Below, piece after piece: positions 11,275 through 22,088 of a DNA stretch of 64,000 bases (position 1 is its first letter; each line of letters opens with the position of its first letter). Origin of the DNA: Blumeriella jaapii (taxonomy: Eukaryota > Ascomycota > Leotiomycetes > Helotiales > Drepanopezizaceae); contig VWND01000010.1 in NCBI GenBank assembly GCA_009599575.1, positions 1-64,000 of the forward strand. Direction: 5' to 3'. Under the pieces are notes generated by a model that did no database searches, was not told where the DNA came from, and saw only the letters and a list, made by a program, of their open reading frames with translations. The position numbers were made by a program, and so were the translations under genes.

Positions 11275-11817
11275 TTAATTTACGGATAATGTACCAGTTA
11301 AAAATACTGTTTGAACTTTCAAATTAAGAATTTTTTTAAATTGATATATTATAAAACGATAATTAGCCGCAGTTATTAGCAAATGACACTCGTCTAATAT
11401 AATTCTATTAATTTTTCCTTTATCAATTTTATTTATTAATAAATTAATAAATATATCGTTTTTCAAAGTTTCAATAGAAATAAAAGTTATAGTTTTAAAT
11501 TCAAGATTATCTTCGTAATTACTAACAGGAATTCCAAATTCATTTGCACGTTTAAATAAATCGCTTTTTAAACCAATTAACGGTACGATAATAATAGTAA
11601 TTTTGGCGTTAAATAAAGCAGCGCATAATAAATAAATTAATGATTTACCACTACTAGTAGGTAATATTTCTAATATATAAAGCATTTTTAATAAAATACT
11701 TTTTAATAAAGTTTTTTGTTCAGGAATAATAAAATCGATTTCAGAATTATTTAAAAATTCGCGTAATAATAATAATAACGTATTATTTCCGATAAGCATA
11801 ATAAATAAATAATTCAA
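11275..11817 (-). CDS. RecQ-like helicase, first RecA lobe (fragment of the pseudogene)
   Basis: Longest intact piece of the first lobe, 180 aa. The Walker A T-S-S-G-K-S is at residues 54-59, then IIIVPLIGLKSDL (motif Ia-like), DECH and LTGTL. The DECH box and the L-P-T-[SG]-S-G-K-S signature favour RecQ over DEAD-box RNA helicases. The frame continues past its TAA stop straight into the second lobe at 11265, four codons later. The apparent M1 is probably not the native start, because the frame is open upstream and homology-like sequence continues after a frameshift. Confidence 0.75.
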   Translation of the reverse strand: MNYLFIMLIGNNTLLLLLREFLNNSEIDFIIPEQKTLLKSILLKMLYILEILPTSSGKSLIYLLCAALFNAKITIIIVPLIGLKSDLFKRANEFGIPVSNYEDNLEFKTITFISIETLKNDIFINLLINKIDKGKINRIILDECHLLITAANYRFIIYQFKKILNLKVQTVFLTGTLSVN

Positions 11818-14800
11818 ATTTGTAAGCTTAATTTTTTTTATTAATTGAATTATATTCGAAAAACGCTTGTCTATTATGTTTTTTAGCTTTTGAATTATTA
11901 TTTAATAAAGGCTTTTGATAACGTAATGCAAAAGTCAAAGATTTAGTCTTGTTTTTTATTAATTCTAATTTTATTAATAATATCGAGATTATTTAAAAAT
12001 GAATTATTAATAATTTCTTTATTATTTAAGCCGAAAAAATCAAAATAACGAAAGCAAAATTGTAAATATTTTGATTGCAAATCGCCTCGCGTATTTTCGA
12101 AAGTATTCGAATTACGGCCATAATTTAATTTTTCAGTTATTAACGAATAATTTATTTGATTCGCTTAAAGCTCATTATTCGTAAAACTATTATTAAAATT
12201 AATTAATATAATAGAATTGATATCAAGATTTTCTTTTATAAAATATTTAATAATAGCTACAATAATTTAACGATATTTTTGAATAGTTAAAGGTTGACTA
12301 ATTTTTACTAAACAAAATGATTTTAAATAATTAAAAATATCGGCCGATTTTAAAAATCTTTTGTTTGTATAAAAAAAATAAGCACTAACTGTTTTATATT
12401 GATTATTATTCGCCGAAATATTAATATTTAATATTTTAATAAATGATTCTACTAAAACCATATAATATAATATTAAAGTATTAACTTTTAAAAGAATATA
12501 TCTTATATTCGAAGCTAGCTTTTCACTAGAATATTGCGATTTAAATTTACTAATATTTATAATAAATAAACCACTTCCAATATCAAAAAATAATTCTTTT
12601 TTATTTTTACGCGAATTACAACTTCTAAGTGAAGTAAGTTCGGTTCTTCGAATAGGTAAACCACAATTTAAATAAAAATCAATCAAAAATAACTTTTTTA
12701 AATTAAAATTTAATTTTAAATAAGCTTTAATTGCTTAGGGTTTAATTTGTAATTTTTGATTCGAAAAATTATAAAAACGAGCTCGTAATTCTGACGATTT
12801 AATAACTTTATTAAATAACCATTTATCGTTTGCTTTTTTATTAGAATGTAAATCTTTAAAAGATAAAAAAAGCGTCGTATTATTACGATCTTTCGTATTT
12901 TGCAAAATCATCTAACGTAATATGATTATATTCGCTTTTTGAAATATTAAAAATAAAATCGTTTTTTTTAATATTTGCTCTCGTTTCTAAAATTAATTTT
13001 TTAAATACAAATCGCAAATTGTTAATACTTAAAACAACGTTTTTATAACTAATTGTATTTTCAGTTAAACTATGAATTGTAACATTGCTATTGCTTGAAA
13101 GATTTTTATTTATAATAAAACAAAACGATCGGTGTAATAGCAATTCGCTTAATACAGTATTCGAATTATTTTTAAAAAAATTATTTATTAATTTAGTTAA
13201 AATATTATTTAAATTACTTTGAGAATTACAAACAAAAATATTTATAGTTTTATTTAAAAATATTAATTGCGAGCAATATATAAATTTAGAATAATAGCCA
13301 GATAAATCTAAAGTATCTCGTAAAGTAAAATTAGATTTTAAATTTTTAATTGCAAAATAAGCGTTAATAGGATTTTCGAATATATTTAAATCTTGTTTTT
13401 GAATTAAAATTTCAAAAATAATATTACTTAATAATTTTTGAAATTCGATTAACAAAGGATTACGATCAGTTTCAGAATTTTTATATTTTTTTAAAAATGA
13501 AATATAAAAATTTTGCTTTGTATTTACGTTTGATAATTTTTCAAAAAACTAAGAATTATTCGAAGTATTGCTATTATTACTAATATTACTTGAATTGCTA
13601 TCATCCGATAATATAGATTTATTGCTTATAGAATTATCGAATTCAATTTCAGAATTATTACTCGATAAATCGTCGATTAAAATTCGATTATTATAAGCTT
13701 TATTTATATTTCGATTAATAGTTTTTGTAAAATCTTTCGATGAAACTTTAATTTTTGAATCGTTTATATAATTAATCGCTTGTAATAATAAATCGTTAAT
13801 TTTTTTTTCTAGTTTTGTATCGATTTTAAAAATCGGTTTATTAGTTTTATATAATTTTAAATTATAATTACGAAAGAAAAAAGTAATAAAATTATTAAAA
13901 AAAGCAAAATAATCGACGCGAGATTTCGATGTAAGTAATATTTTAAATTTTTTATTATTTATTTTATTAGGCTCAAAACTATTTAAAATATTTAAATGAC
14001 TTTTATTTATCCAAGTAATTTTATTTAAACTTAAATAAAGAATTTCTTGAATATTATCGATTATAAATTTAATCAATTCGTCGTTTATTTTGATTATATA
14101 ATTTATATAAATCGTATAATTTTTGCGGCTTATAATTTTGAATAAATTCAGCATATCGAGTTTTTGCTTGAAAATTGGTTAAATTATCGCTAAGATTTAT
14201 TTTAAACGAATTTAAATTTTCGTAAAATAAAAATTCTTTCAAATTTAATTTTTCGATTAATAAATTTTGAGCTATTAACAAATCAGATGGTAAATCTTCT
14301 GAAATCTTATTAGAATGAATATTATTTTCGATTTCGTTTATTAAATTATCAATTTGTTTAACTTCGAAATACTATTTATTTCTTTCAAGTGATTAAATAA
14401 TTACAATTAAATAATATTTACTAATATCATTTGCAATAATAATTTCGATTTTATTTGTATGAATTTTTTTAATATGTTTTTTGATATTTATACGATTTGC
14501 TAGAATTAAAGAACAAAAATCGCATTTAAAATTGTTTTGCGATATTTCGAGTTTTGGAAAAGGTTTTAAATCGAATTCTAATGAAAAAAGTCGTATTAAT
14601 TCTAAACTGTTTTTTAAAGATTCGATTTTTAACGATTGATAAATAATTAAGCTTTGTTTAATTAATTTATTTCGATCGTTTTTTAAAATTAAATAAAAAT
14701 GATTTTTACGTATATATTATTCAAATCCAGTAATAAATAAATTACAAAACAAACAAAGCAATAATTCAAAATTTATATAATAAGATAAAAATTAAAAATC

Positions 14801-14979
14801 AGATAAATCTTAAAACGCTTGTTTAGGATTTAAATCGTTAGTAGTACGAAAGTTACTAAAATAATAAATATTAGCGCTGTTTATCAAAAGGATGGAAGAT
14901 ACTTGAATATTTGATATATCGAATTTTTTTAAAAAAAATCGTATAATCGAAGAAATTCGAAGAAAATAAAAATAAGTTT

Positions 14980-15170
14980 TTTTAAGGGTTTTTTTGAAGT
15001 TTTTGAAGTTTTTGAAGTTTTTGAAGTTTTGGGAGTTTTAGGAGTTTTGGAAGTTTTGGTAGTTTTGGTAGTTTTGGGGGTTTTGGAGGTTTTGGAGGTT
15101 TTGATGGTTTTGGGGGTTTTGGGGGGGGGGGGGTTTTGGGAGTTTTGATAATTTGGATGGTATGTGTGGT
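14980..15170 (+). repeat. G-rich 9-bp minisatellite (TTTTGRRGG), potential G-quadruplex
   Basis: About 20 units of GTTTTGGAG / TTTTGGGGG. G content rises to the right and ends in a 13-base G run near 15119-15132. The matching minus-strand ORF (14929-15186, K-T-P-K-T-S repeats) is a translation of the minisatellite, not a gene. It lies just upstream of the 5' end of the decayed helicase gene. Confidence 0.85.
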
Positions 15171-15235
15171 TTTGAAAAATTTTCAAAACTTTAATTAAAG
15201 TTTTCGCGTAGTTTATAGCAACGATAATTTTAATT

Positions 15236-15332
15236 AAATAAATTATTCGAAAACTTTAATTAAATAAATTATTCGAAAACTTTAATTAATTAAATTATTC
15301 GAAAACTTTAATTAATTAAATTAAATTACAAA
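15236..15332. repeat. Tandem repeat, about 31 bp, 3-4 copies
   Basis: Units of the form ATTATTCGAAAACTTTAATT followed by AAWTAA. No other content is visible. Confidence 0.75.
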
Positions 15333-15339
15333 AAAGACA

Positions 15340-15600
15340 TTTATAGCAGAGGGCAGACTGATACACCGACTTATATTTATTCATTATATATACAAGACCC
15401 CGTGGGACAATTCACGGGCCGGAGCCATAGAATTTGCATGCAACTAGGTTTTATAAGTAGAGTGGCGGAGCATTAAAGCAGAACGCCTGGCAACTCTTTT
15501 CCCGTGGCTTTACGGATTTTCAATGGGATAACGAAGGAATTGAACCTACAGAAACCATCAACCATTATACTATAGGTGTTTTAGGACTTTTGTTTCGAAA
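15340..15600 (-). mobile_element. tRNA-derived SINE-like unit or tRNA pseudogene
   Basis: On the minus strand a perfect pol III B box, GGTTCAATTCC (15536-15546), follows an A-box-like TAGTATAATGG (15562-15572), the D-arm sequence typical of tRNA-Asp-like genes. Only 15 bases separate them, so the anticodon arm is missing and this is not a functional tRNA. About 190 bp of GC-balanced, non-RIP sequence follows and runs into a T-rich tail (AATGTCTTTTTTGTAA). That head-body-tail form suggests a SINE, but no target duplication was found. A degenerate tRNA pseudogene is the alternative. Confidence 0.45.
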
Positions 15601-15730
15601 GCATACGAACGATTAGGTTATATAAAATATATAATTTTTTAAAGTTTATTTTGTGCGTGTGTGGGATTAGGCGAATATGGGTTTAAGCGAAAGTTAAATT
15701 TTGCGATCGTGCACGATTTTCTGAACGTTT
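15600..15730. other. Spacer before satellite array
   Basis: AT-rich single-copy-looking sequence. The last ~35 bases resemble the end of a satellite unit. Confidence 0.4.
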
Positions 15731-18700
15731 GCATTGCGATTAATAATAAATCGAATTGTATAAAATAAAGAAATTAAATAAGTTTTAATATTAATAACCC
15801 AAATATAAAAAGAATTATACGATTTTATTAAGAAATGGGCTGGTATTTTACTAGTAAATACGAATACCGCAGGCTGTAGTATTAGGCTTTGGAGCCAAGC
15901 TATTTTTGGTCCGTGCGTCAGTTCGTAAAACGCTTGCATTGCGATTAATAATAAATCGAATTATATAAAATAAAAAGAATTAAATAAGTTTTAATATTAA
16001 TAACCCAAATATAAAAAGAATTGAACGATTCTATTAAGAAATGGGCTGGTGTTTTACTAGTAAATACGAATACCGCAGGCTGTAGAATTAGGCTTTGGAG
16101 CCAAGCTATTCTTGGTCCGTGCGTAAGTTCGTAAAACGCTTGCATTGCGATTAATAATAAATCGAATTTTATAAAATAAAAAGAATTAAATAAGTTTTAA
16201 TATTAATAATCCAAATATAAAAAGAATTGAACGATTTTATTAAGAAATGGGCTGGTGTTTTACTAGTAAATACGAATACCGCAGGCTGTAGAATTAGGCT
16301 TTGGAGCCAAGCTATTTTTGGTCCGTGCGTCAGTTCGTAAAACGCTTGCATTGCGATTAATAATAAATCGAATTGTACAAAATAAAAAGAATTAAATAAC
16401 TTTTAATATTAATAACCCAAATATAAAAAGAATTGAACGATTTTATTAAGAAATGGGCTGGTGTTTTACTAGTAAATACGAATACCGCAGGCTGTAGAAT
16501 TAGGCTTTGGAGCCAAGTTATTCTTGGTCCGTGCGTTAATTCGTAGAACGTTTGCATTGCGATTAGTAATAAATCGAATTGTATGAAATAAAAAGAATTA
16601 AATAAGTTTTAATATTAATAACCCAAATATAAAAAGAATTGAACGATTTTATTAAGAAATGGGCTGGTGTTTTACTAGTAAATACGAATACCGCAGGCTG
16701 TAGAATTAGGCTTTGGAGCCAAGTTATTCTTGGTCCGTGCGTTAATTCGTAGAACGTTTGCATTGCGATTAGTAATAAATCGAATTGTATGAAATAAAAA
16801 GAATTAAATAAGTTTTAATATTAATAACCCAAATATAAAAAGAATTGAACGATTTTATTAAGAAATGGGCTGGTGTTTTACTAGTAAATACGAATACCGC
16901 AGGCTGTAGAATTAGGCTTTGGAGCCAAGCTTTTTATGGCCCGTGCGTCAGTTCGTAGAACGCTTGCATTGCGATTAATAATAAATCGAATTGTATGAAA
17001 TAAGACGAATTAAATAAGTTTTAATATTAATAACCCAAATATAAAAAAGAATTGAACGATTCTATTAAGAAATGGGCTGGTGTTTTACTAATAAATACGA
17101 ATACCGCAGGCTATAGAATTAGGCTTTGAAGCCAAGTTATTCTTGGTCCGTGCGTTAATTCGTAGAACGTTTGCATTGCGATTAGTAATAGATCGAATTG
17201 TACAAAATAAAAAGAATTAAATAAGTTTTTAATATTAATAACCTAAATATAAAAAGAATTAAACGATTTTATTAAGAAATGGGCTGGTGTTTTACTAGTA
17301 AATACGAATACCGCAGGCTATAGAATTAGGCTTTGGAGCCAAGTTATTTTTGGTCCGTGCGTTAATTCGTAGAACGCTTGCATTGCGATTAATAATAAAT
17401 CGAATTGTATGAAATAAGACGAATTAAATAACTTTTAATATTAATAACCCAAATATAAAAAGAATTGAACGATTTTATTAAGAAATGGGCTGGTGTTTTA
17501 CTAGTAAATACGAATACCGCAGGCTGTAGAATTAGGCTTTGGAGCCAAGTTATTCTTGGTCCGTGCTTCAATTCGTAGAACGTTTGCATTGCGATTAGTA
17601 ATAAATCGAATTGTACAAAAAAAAAAAAAATTAAATAAGTTTTAATATTAATAACCCAAAATAAAAAGAATTGAACGATTTTATTAAAAAATGTGCTGGT
17701 GTTTTACTAGTAAATACGAATACCGCAGGCTGTAGAATTAGGCTTTGGAGCCAAGTTATTCTTGGTCCGTGCTTCAATTCGTAGAACGTTTGCATTGCGA
17801 TTAGTAATAAATCGAATTGTACAAAATAAAAAAAATTAAATAACTTTTAATATTAATAACCCAAATATAAAAAGAATTAAACGATTTTATTAAGAAATGG
17901 GCTGGTGTTTTACTAGTAAATACGAATACCGCAGGCTGTAGAATTAGGCTTTGGAGCCAAGTTATTCTTGGTCCGTGCTTCAATTCGTAGAACGTTTGCA
18001 TTGCGATTAGTAATAAATCGAATTGTACAAAATTAAAAAAATTAAATATCTTTTAATATTAATAACCCAAATATAAAAAGAATTAAACGATTCTATTAAG
18101 AAATGGGCTGGTGTTTTACTAGTAAATACGAATACCGCAGGCTGTAGAATTAAGCTTTGGAGCCAAGTTATTCTTGGTCCGTGCTTTAATTCGTAGAACG
18201 TTTACATTGCGATTAGTAATAAATCGAATTGTACAAAATAAAACGAATTAAATAAGTTTTAATATTAATAACCCAAATATAAAAAGAATTGAACGATTCT
18301 ATTAAGAAATGGGCTGGTGTTTTACTAGTAAATACGAATACCGCAGGCTGTAGAATTAGGCTTTGGAGCCAAGTTATTCTTGGTCCGTGCTTTAATTCGT
18401 AGAACGTTTGCATTGCGATTAGTAATAGATCGAATTGTACAAAATAAAAAGAATTAAATAAGTTTTAATATTAATAACCCAAATATAAAAAGAATTGAAC
18501 GATTCTATTAAGAAATGGGCTGGTGTTTTACTAGTAAATACGAATACCGCAGGCTGTAGAATTAGGCTTTGGAGCCAAGTTATTCTTGGTCCGTGCTTTA
18601 ATTCGTAAAAAACGTTTGCATTGCGATTAGTAATAGATCGAATTGTACAAAATAAAAAGAATTAAATAAGTTTTAATATTAATAACCCAAATATAAAAAG

Positions 18701-18818
18701 AATTGAACGATTCTATTAAGAAATGGGCTGGTGTTTTACTAGTAAATACGAATACCGCAGGCTGTAGAATTAGGCTTTGGAGCCAAATTATTTTTGGTCC
18801 GTGCGTTAATTCGTAGAG
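15731..18818. repeat. 206-bp satellite array, 15 copies
   Basis: The anchor GCATTGCGATTA recurs at 15731, 15936, 16142, 16348, 16554, 16760, 16966, 17173, 17380, 17586, 17792, 17998, 18204, 18410 and 18618: spacing 205-208, almost always 206. The most conserved part is GGGCTGGTGTTTTACTAGTA through CCGTGCGTTAATTCGTAGAA; most variation is in A/T runs. A minus-strand ORF of about 66 codons (M-Q-T-F-Y-E-L-...) is seen in eight copies, but 206 is not a multiple of three and the other copies break the frame, so I treat it as incidental. Such arrays are typical of subtelomeric or centromeric heterochromatin (inference). Confidence 0.95.
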
Positions 18819-19950
18819 ACTTAAATAACGTTATTATTAATTAATAATATTTATAAGCTTTTGCCTATAAAATATTAATAATTTGTAAGCTAAATACGAA
18901 TTTAATTTTATTTTTAAAATCGAAAAATTCTTGCGAAAAAACCGATTTAGTGACCAAAAAAAGTCGGGTACCAGGGTCTGCCAAGATTAGGGTTAGAAGG
19001 GAGGGTTATTACAACTTTTTAATTTATTAATCGTATTTATAAGCTTTTGCGCATAAAAGATTAATAATTAATAAGTTAAATACAAATATAAATTTATTTT
19101 TAAAATCGAATAATTTTTGCGAAAAAACCGACCTGGTGACCAAAGAAAGTCGGTTACCAGGGTCTGCCAAGATTAGGGTTAAAAGGGGGGGGTTATTACA
19201 ACTTTTTAATTTTTATTAATCGTATTTATAAGCTTTTGCGTATAAAAGATTAATAATTAATAAGTTGAATACAAATATAATTTTATTTTTAAAATCGAAT
19301 AATTTTTGCGAAAAAAAAACCGACCTGGTGACCAAAGAAAGTCGGTTACCAGGGTCTGCCAAGATTAGGGTTAGAAAGGGGGGTTATTACAACTTTTTAA
19401 TTTATTAATCGTATTTATAAGCTTTTGCGTATAAAAGATTAATAATTAATAAGTTGAATACAAATATAAAATTTATTTTTAAAATCGAATAATTTTTGCG
19501 AAAAAAAAACCGACCTGGTGACCAAAGAAAGTCGGTTACCAAGGTCTGCCAAGATTAGAGTTAGAGGGGGGGGTTATTACAACTTTTTAATTTATTAATC
19601 GTATTTATAAGCTTTTGCGTACAAAAGATTATTAATTAGTAAGCTGAATACGAATATAATTTTATTTTTCAAATCGAATAATTTTTGCGAAAAACCCGAC
19701 CTGGTGACCAAAGAAAGTCGGTTACCAGAGTCTGCCAAGATTAGGGTTAGAGAAGGGGGTTATTACAACTTTTTAATTTATTAATCGTATTTATAAGCTT
19801 TTGCGTACAAAAGATAATTAATTAATAAGCTGAATACGAATATAATTTTATTTTTCAAATCGAATAATTTTTGCGAAAAAACCGACCTGGTGACCAACTT
19901 TCTTTGGTCACCAGGGTCTGCCAAGACTGGTCACCAACGTTGGTGACCAC
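18819..19950. repeat. About 187-bp satellite array with TTAGGG-like block and hairpin, 6 copies
   Basis: Six units. Each has an AT-rich half (ATAAGCTTTTGCGTATAAAAG...) followed by a conserved GC-richer block: CTGGTGACC, about ten bases, GGTTACCAG (inverted repeat), then GGTCTGCCAAGATTAGGGTT and a G run. The telomere-like GATTAGGGTTAG occurs in the first five units (first at 18985-18996; one copy mutated to TTAGAGTT near 19555). The sixth unit lacks it and ends in palindromes. It abuts the 206-bp array directly. Confidence 0.92.
19887..19949. repeat. Hairpin plus perfect 22-bp palindrome terminating the satellite
   Basis: 19887-19914 is a stem of CTGGTGACCAA against TTGGTCACCAG around a short loop. 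19928-19949 is a perfect palindrome centred on CCAACGTTGG. Both are built from the GGTGACC/GGTCACC arms of the satellite hairpin, so this is a rearranged last unit. Confidence 0.9.
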
Positions 19951-20099
19951 CAAAATTCTCTCGCTTATAATATTAGGCTACGAAGCTTGTTTTAGCCGAA
20001 TTTACGTATAACAATTCGATATACGCTTTTACGGGTTTTATTTTTTTTCGTATATTATACGGCTTTTATTCAGAATTTAGCAGCAACGTCGAAAGCGAC

Positions 20100-20690
20100 G
20101 TCGTAAAAAAAAAGATATTATCAGCGGAAAAACGAATTAAAATATTACAAAAAAAAAAAAAAGTATTTAATAAAACGCTAAAAAAGCTAACGCGAATTAC
20201 AAAAGGTTTTATAACGCTAAATATAAAAAAACTAAATTTTAAATAAGCGATAAAATATTATTATCGATTAAAAACCTTCGATAGCTGCGATTTTTTCGAA
20301 AGCTTTTAAATAAATATTTAAAGCCTTTTAAAATTAAGCGAATTATATACGAATACGGCCAAGTTTATTAATTCGAGCTTTTTTTTTAATATCGTATTTA
20401 CGATACTTTCCACGTTTTCTTATTAAAACCTTAGCAGGGTCGGAACGATATCGAACCGAAAAAAATAATATAATAAAACTTTAAAACCCCGAAAAATACG
20501 AAATTAAATTAATACAAGCTTATAAAAATACAAAAAAAAGCCGATATTATTTAATGCGATAAAAAAGTTATTTACTAAGCGAAAATTCGTAAAAGCTAAA
20601 AAACTATTTTACGAACGCAAAAAAAATTGTAAAAAAATACTTAAAAAATACGATAAATAATAGCAACGAAGCAGTAACGAATACGCGCCG
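20100..20690 (+). pseudogene. Ty3/gypsy integrase C-terminus and chromodomain fragment (element G)
   Basis: Plus-strand frames with RIP-type stops read DKILLSIKNLR...FRKLLNKYLKPFKI, then YDTFHVFLLKP and DIEP, then a tract resembling a chromodomain entry (YEIKLIQAYK...KSYLLSENS). This matches the usual gypsy integrase end: LSxKNL...P..KL..KYLGPF..., H-VFHVSLL-P, then YEVEEIL...KWKGYP. The rest of pol and the 5' end are absent, cut off by the satellite on the left. It is an old, heavily mutated fragment. Confidence 0.7.
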
Positions 20691-21809
20691 TAAAAAAAAA
20701 AAAAAAAAAAATATTTAAAAAACCCTAAAACCGCCGCTAAAGCGATTTATTATTCGTATTATTATCGTTATCTTTTTTTTTATTTTTATCGCTATTTTTT
20801 TTAAATTTAAAAGCAGCGGCAGATTAAAAAAAATTAATATTAAACGAATTCGCAAAATATTCGATTTATTTTAATTAAAGCTTTTATAATAGCCGTAATC
20901 GAATCCTGAATTGCAATTACGATATTTTCGTAAAAATTTAAAATTTAATTCAACTGGTCAAAATAAATCTGAACGACGTTTCCGAAACGTCGGAAAATAC
21001 GTTTTATATTAGCGTCGTTAAAAAAAAGGGCCGGCGCAGCCAAAGCTTTTAAAACAGCAGCAGCCGCCAAACCGGCAAAAGCGGACGCAGCAGCAGCGGC
21101 AGCCCGAGCCGCGGCGCGATTCGCACGATTTCCGATTATTATAAAAGCCGAAGCGTTATTTTTTTTAAACGATTTATATAAGCGTCGTAAATAATAAAAT
21201 CGATAAAAGTTTTAGCAAAAACTTTAGCTTCGGCAGTAAAAAAAAAAAAAGCGGCAGCGGCGATAATAATATCGAAACGATTTATAAAATCGTTAAAGCC
21301 CGAAAAAAAGATTTGCGCTTCGGCGGCGCGTGCGACAGGAATTTATAATTAATTAAAAGCGAATCCGAATAAAAATCTAAAAGATTTATAAAAAAGCATT
21401 AAATATGCGAAGCTTTACAGCGGTTGCATTTTACGCTAAAAAGCTCGAAAACGCAAAAAAGCAAAAAGGCCGCTGTAATGCTTTCGCGTAAAATCAGGCG
21501 TATATACCGAAAACAAATAAAAATCAAAAGCATTTTGAAAATTCGCGGCGAACGCGGCGAAAAGCAATTAATTAAAAAAAAAAAAAAAGCTGATAAAAAA
21601 AAAAAAAAAAAAAAAATTTAAGCAGAAAAATTACGGTTATTTTAAAAAAGAAAGCTTTTTTAAACGAAAATACGAACGCTATCAAAAACAAAAAAAACAA
21701 AACAATAAAACAGCTATAATTCACGACCGAAAGCGAAAAAAACAGTTATAATTTACGACCGAAAACGGAAGAAATCGCACGTTATTTCGAACGCGTAACG
21801 CACGTTATA
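20690..21809. other. Decayed repeat DNA with a GC-rich Ala/Gln-codon block
   Basis: Probably the 3' part of element G or adjoining relics. At about 21030-21130 sequence such as GCAGCAGCAGCCGCC forms a GC island (alanine-rich or glutamine-rich depending on frame). The plus ORF at 21424-21621 is Lys/Arg-rich and ends in poly-A. A 32-bp tandem (TATAATTYACGACCGAAARCG) occurs twice at 21712-21770. No LTR was recognised. Confidence 0.4.
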
Positions 21810-22088
21810 TGTCATAGCTAGCTCGAGGGTGATCAGAAGGGTGATGTGGACCAAAAGGTACGCATATAAATTGAAAGAAAAACACCGAGCTAGAATGCTC
21901 GGGGTCGCGAACTTTATGTATAATGGGCTGCGCTTGTGGGTCACGTGATTTAGCGCGAGGCCTAGTGGCCGAAGTGGTCCGTGCCCAAATCTTATTTTAA
22001 TATTATCGGCAATTATACTATTGGCAATTATATTATTAGCGACCATACTATTGGCGATTATACCACTAGCCAGGGAAGGATCGTAATA
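21810..22088 (-). repeat. 3' LTR of element A
   Basis: Shares with 27957-28235 the blocks CCGAGCTARAATGCTCGG, TTTATGTATAATGGGCTGCG and GGTCCGTGCCCAAA, plus a tandem of ACCATACYACTGGCG-like units. Differences are almost all transitions. The terminal TG has become TA on the coding strand. Confidence 0.9.

Larger units (their letters stand above)
10052..14850 (-). pseudogene. Decayed OrsD-type C2H2 plus RecQ-like helicase (telomere-linked helicase-like)
   Basis: Minus-strand gene of about 4.8 kb broken by nonsense codons and a few frameshifts. In order: an OrsD-like N-terminus with two zinc half-sites, CLFCNLF...YIRKNH (about 14,700-14,760) and CDFC...H-x4-H (14,459-14,524); long poorly conserved middle ORFs (14069-14281, 13549-14154, 12883-13455, 12267-12686); a helicase core; then a cysteine-rich tail ending at TAG 10052-10054. 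The first helicase lobe (11275-11817) has LPTSSGKSLIYLL (Walker A), ILDECHLL (DEAH-type box) and FLTGTL. The second lobe (10663-11265) has GFLQGSSRAGRDK (motif VI). One in-frame TAA separates the lobes, as expected from CAA to TAA by RIP. The tail contains FCTYCYF...HCTRDC and NSCCFICLL. RecQ-family helicases unwind DNA 3'-5'. OrsD-plus-RecQ proteins are, to my knowledge, typical of fungal subtelomeric helicase families; that link is inference. Confidence 0.82.

Noticed and set aside
14929..15186. Lys/Thr/Pro-rich ORF on the minus strand
   Set aside because: It is an exact translation of a 9-bp minisatellite.
15536..15572. Functional tRNA gene
   Set aside because: A and B boxes are only 15 nt apart, leaving no room for an anticodon arm, and no matching 5' acceptor strand was found.
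15694..18413. Eight near-identical ORFs (M-Q-T-F-Y-E-L-...) as a possible amplified peptide gene
   Set aside because: They lie one per 206-bp satellite unit. Several units break the frame and no promoter-like or start context is special. Identity is explained by satellite homogeneity.
15731..19950. CRISPR-like array
   Set aside because: Units are 187-206 bp and abut without unique spacers; the genome is eukaryotic.
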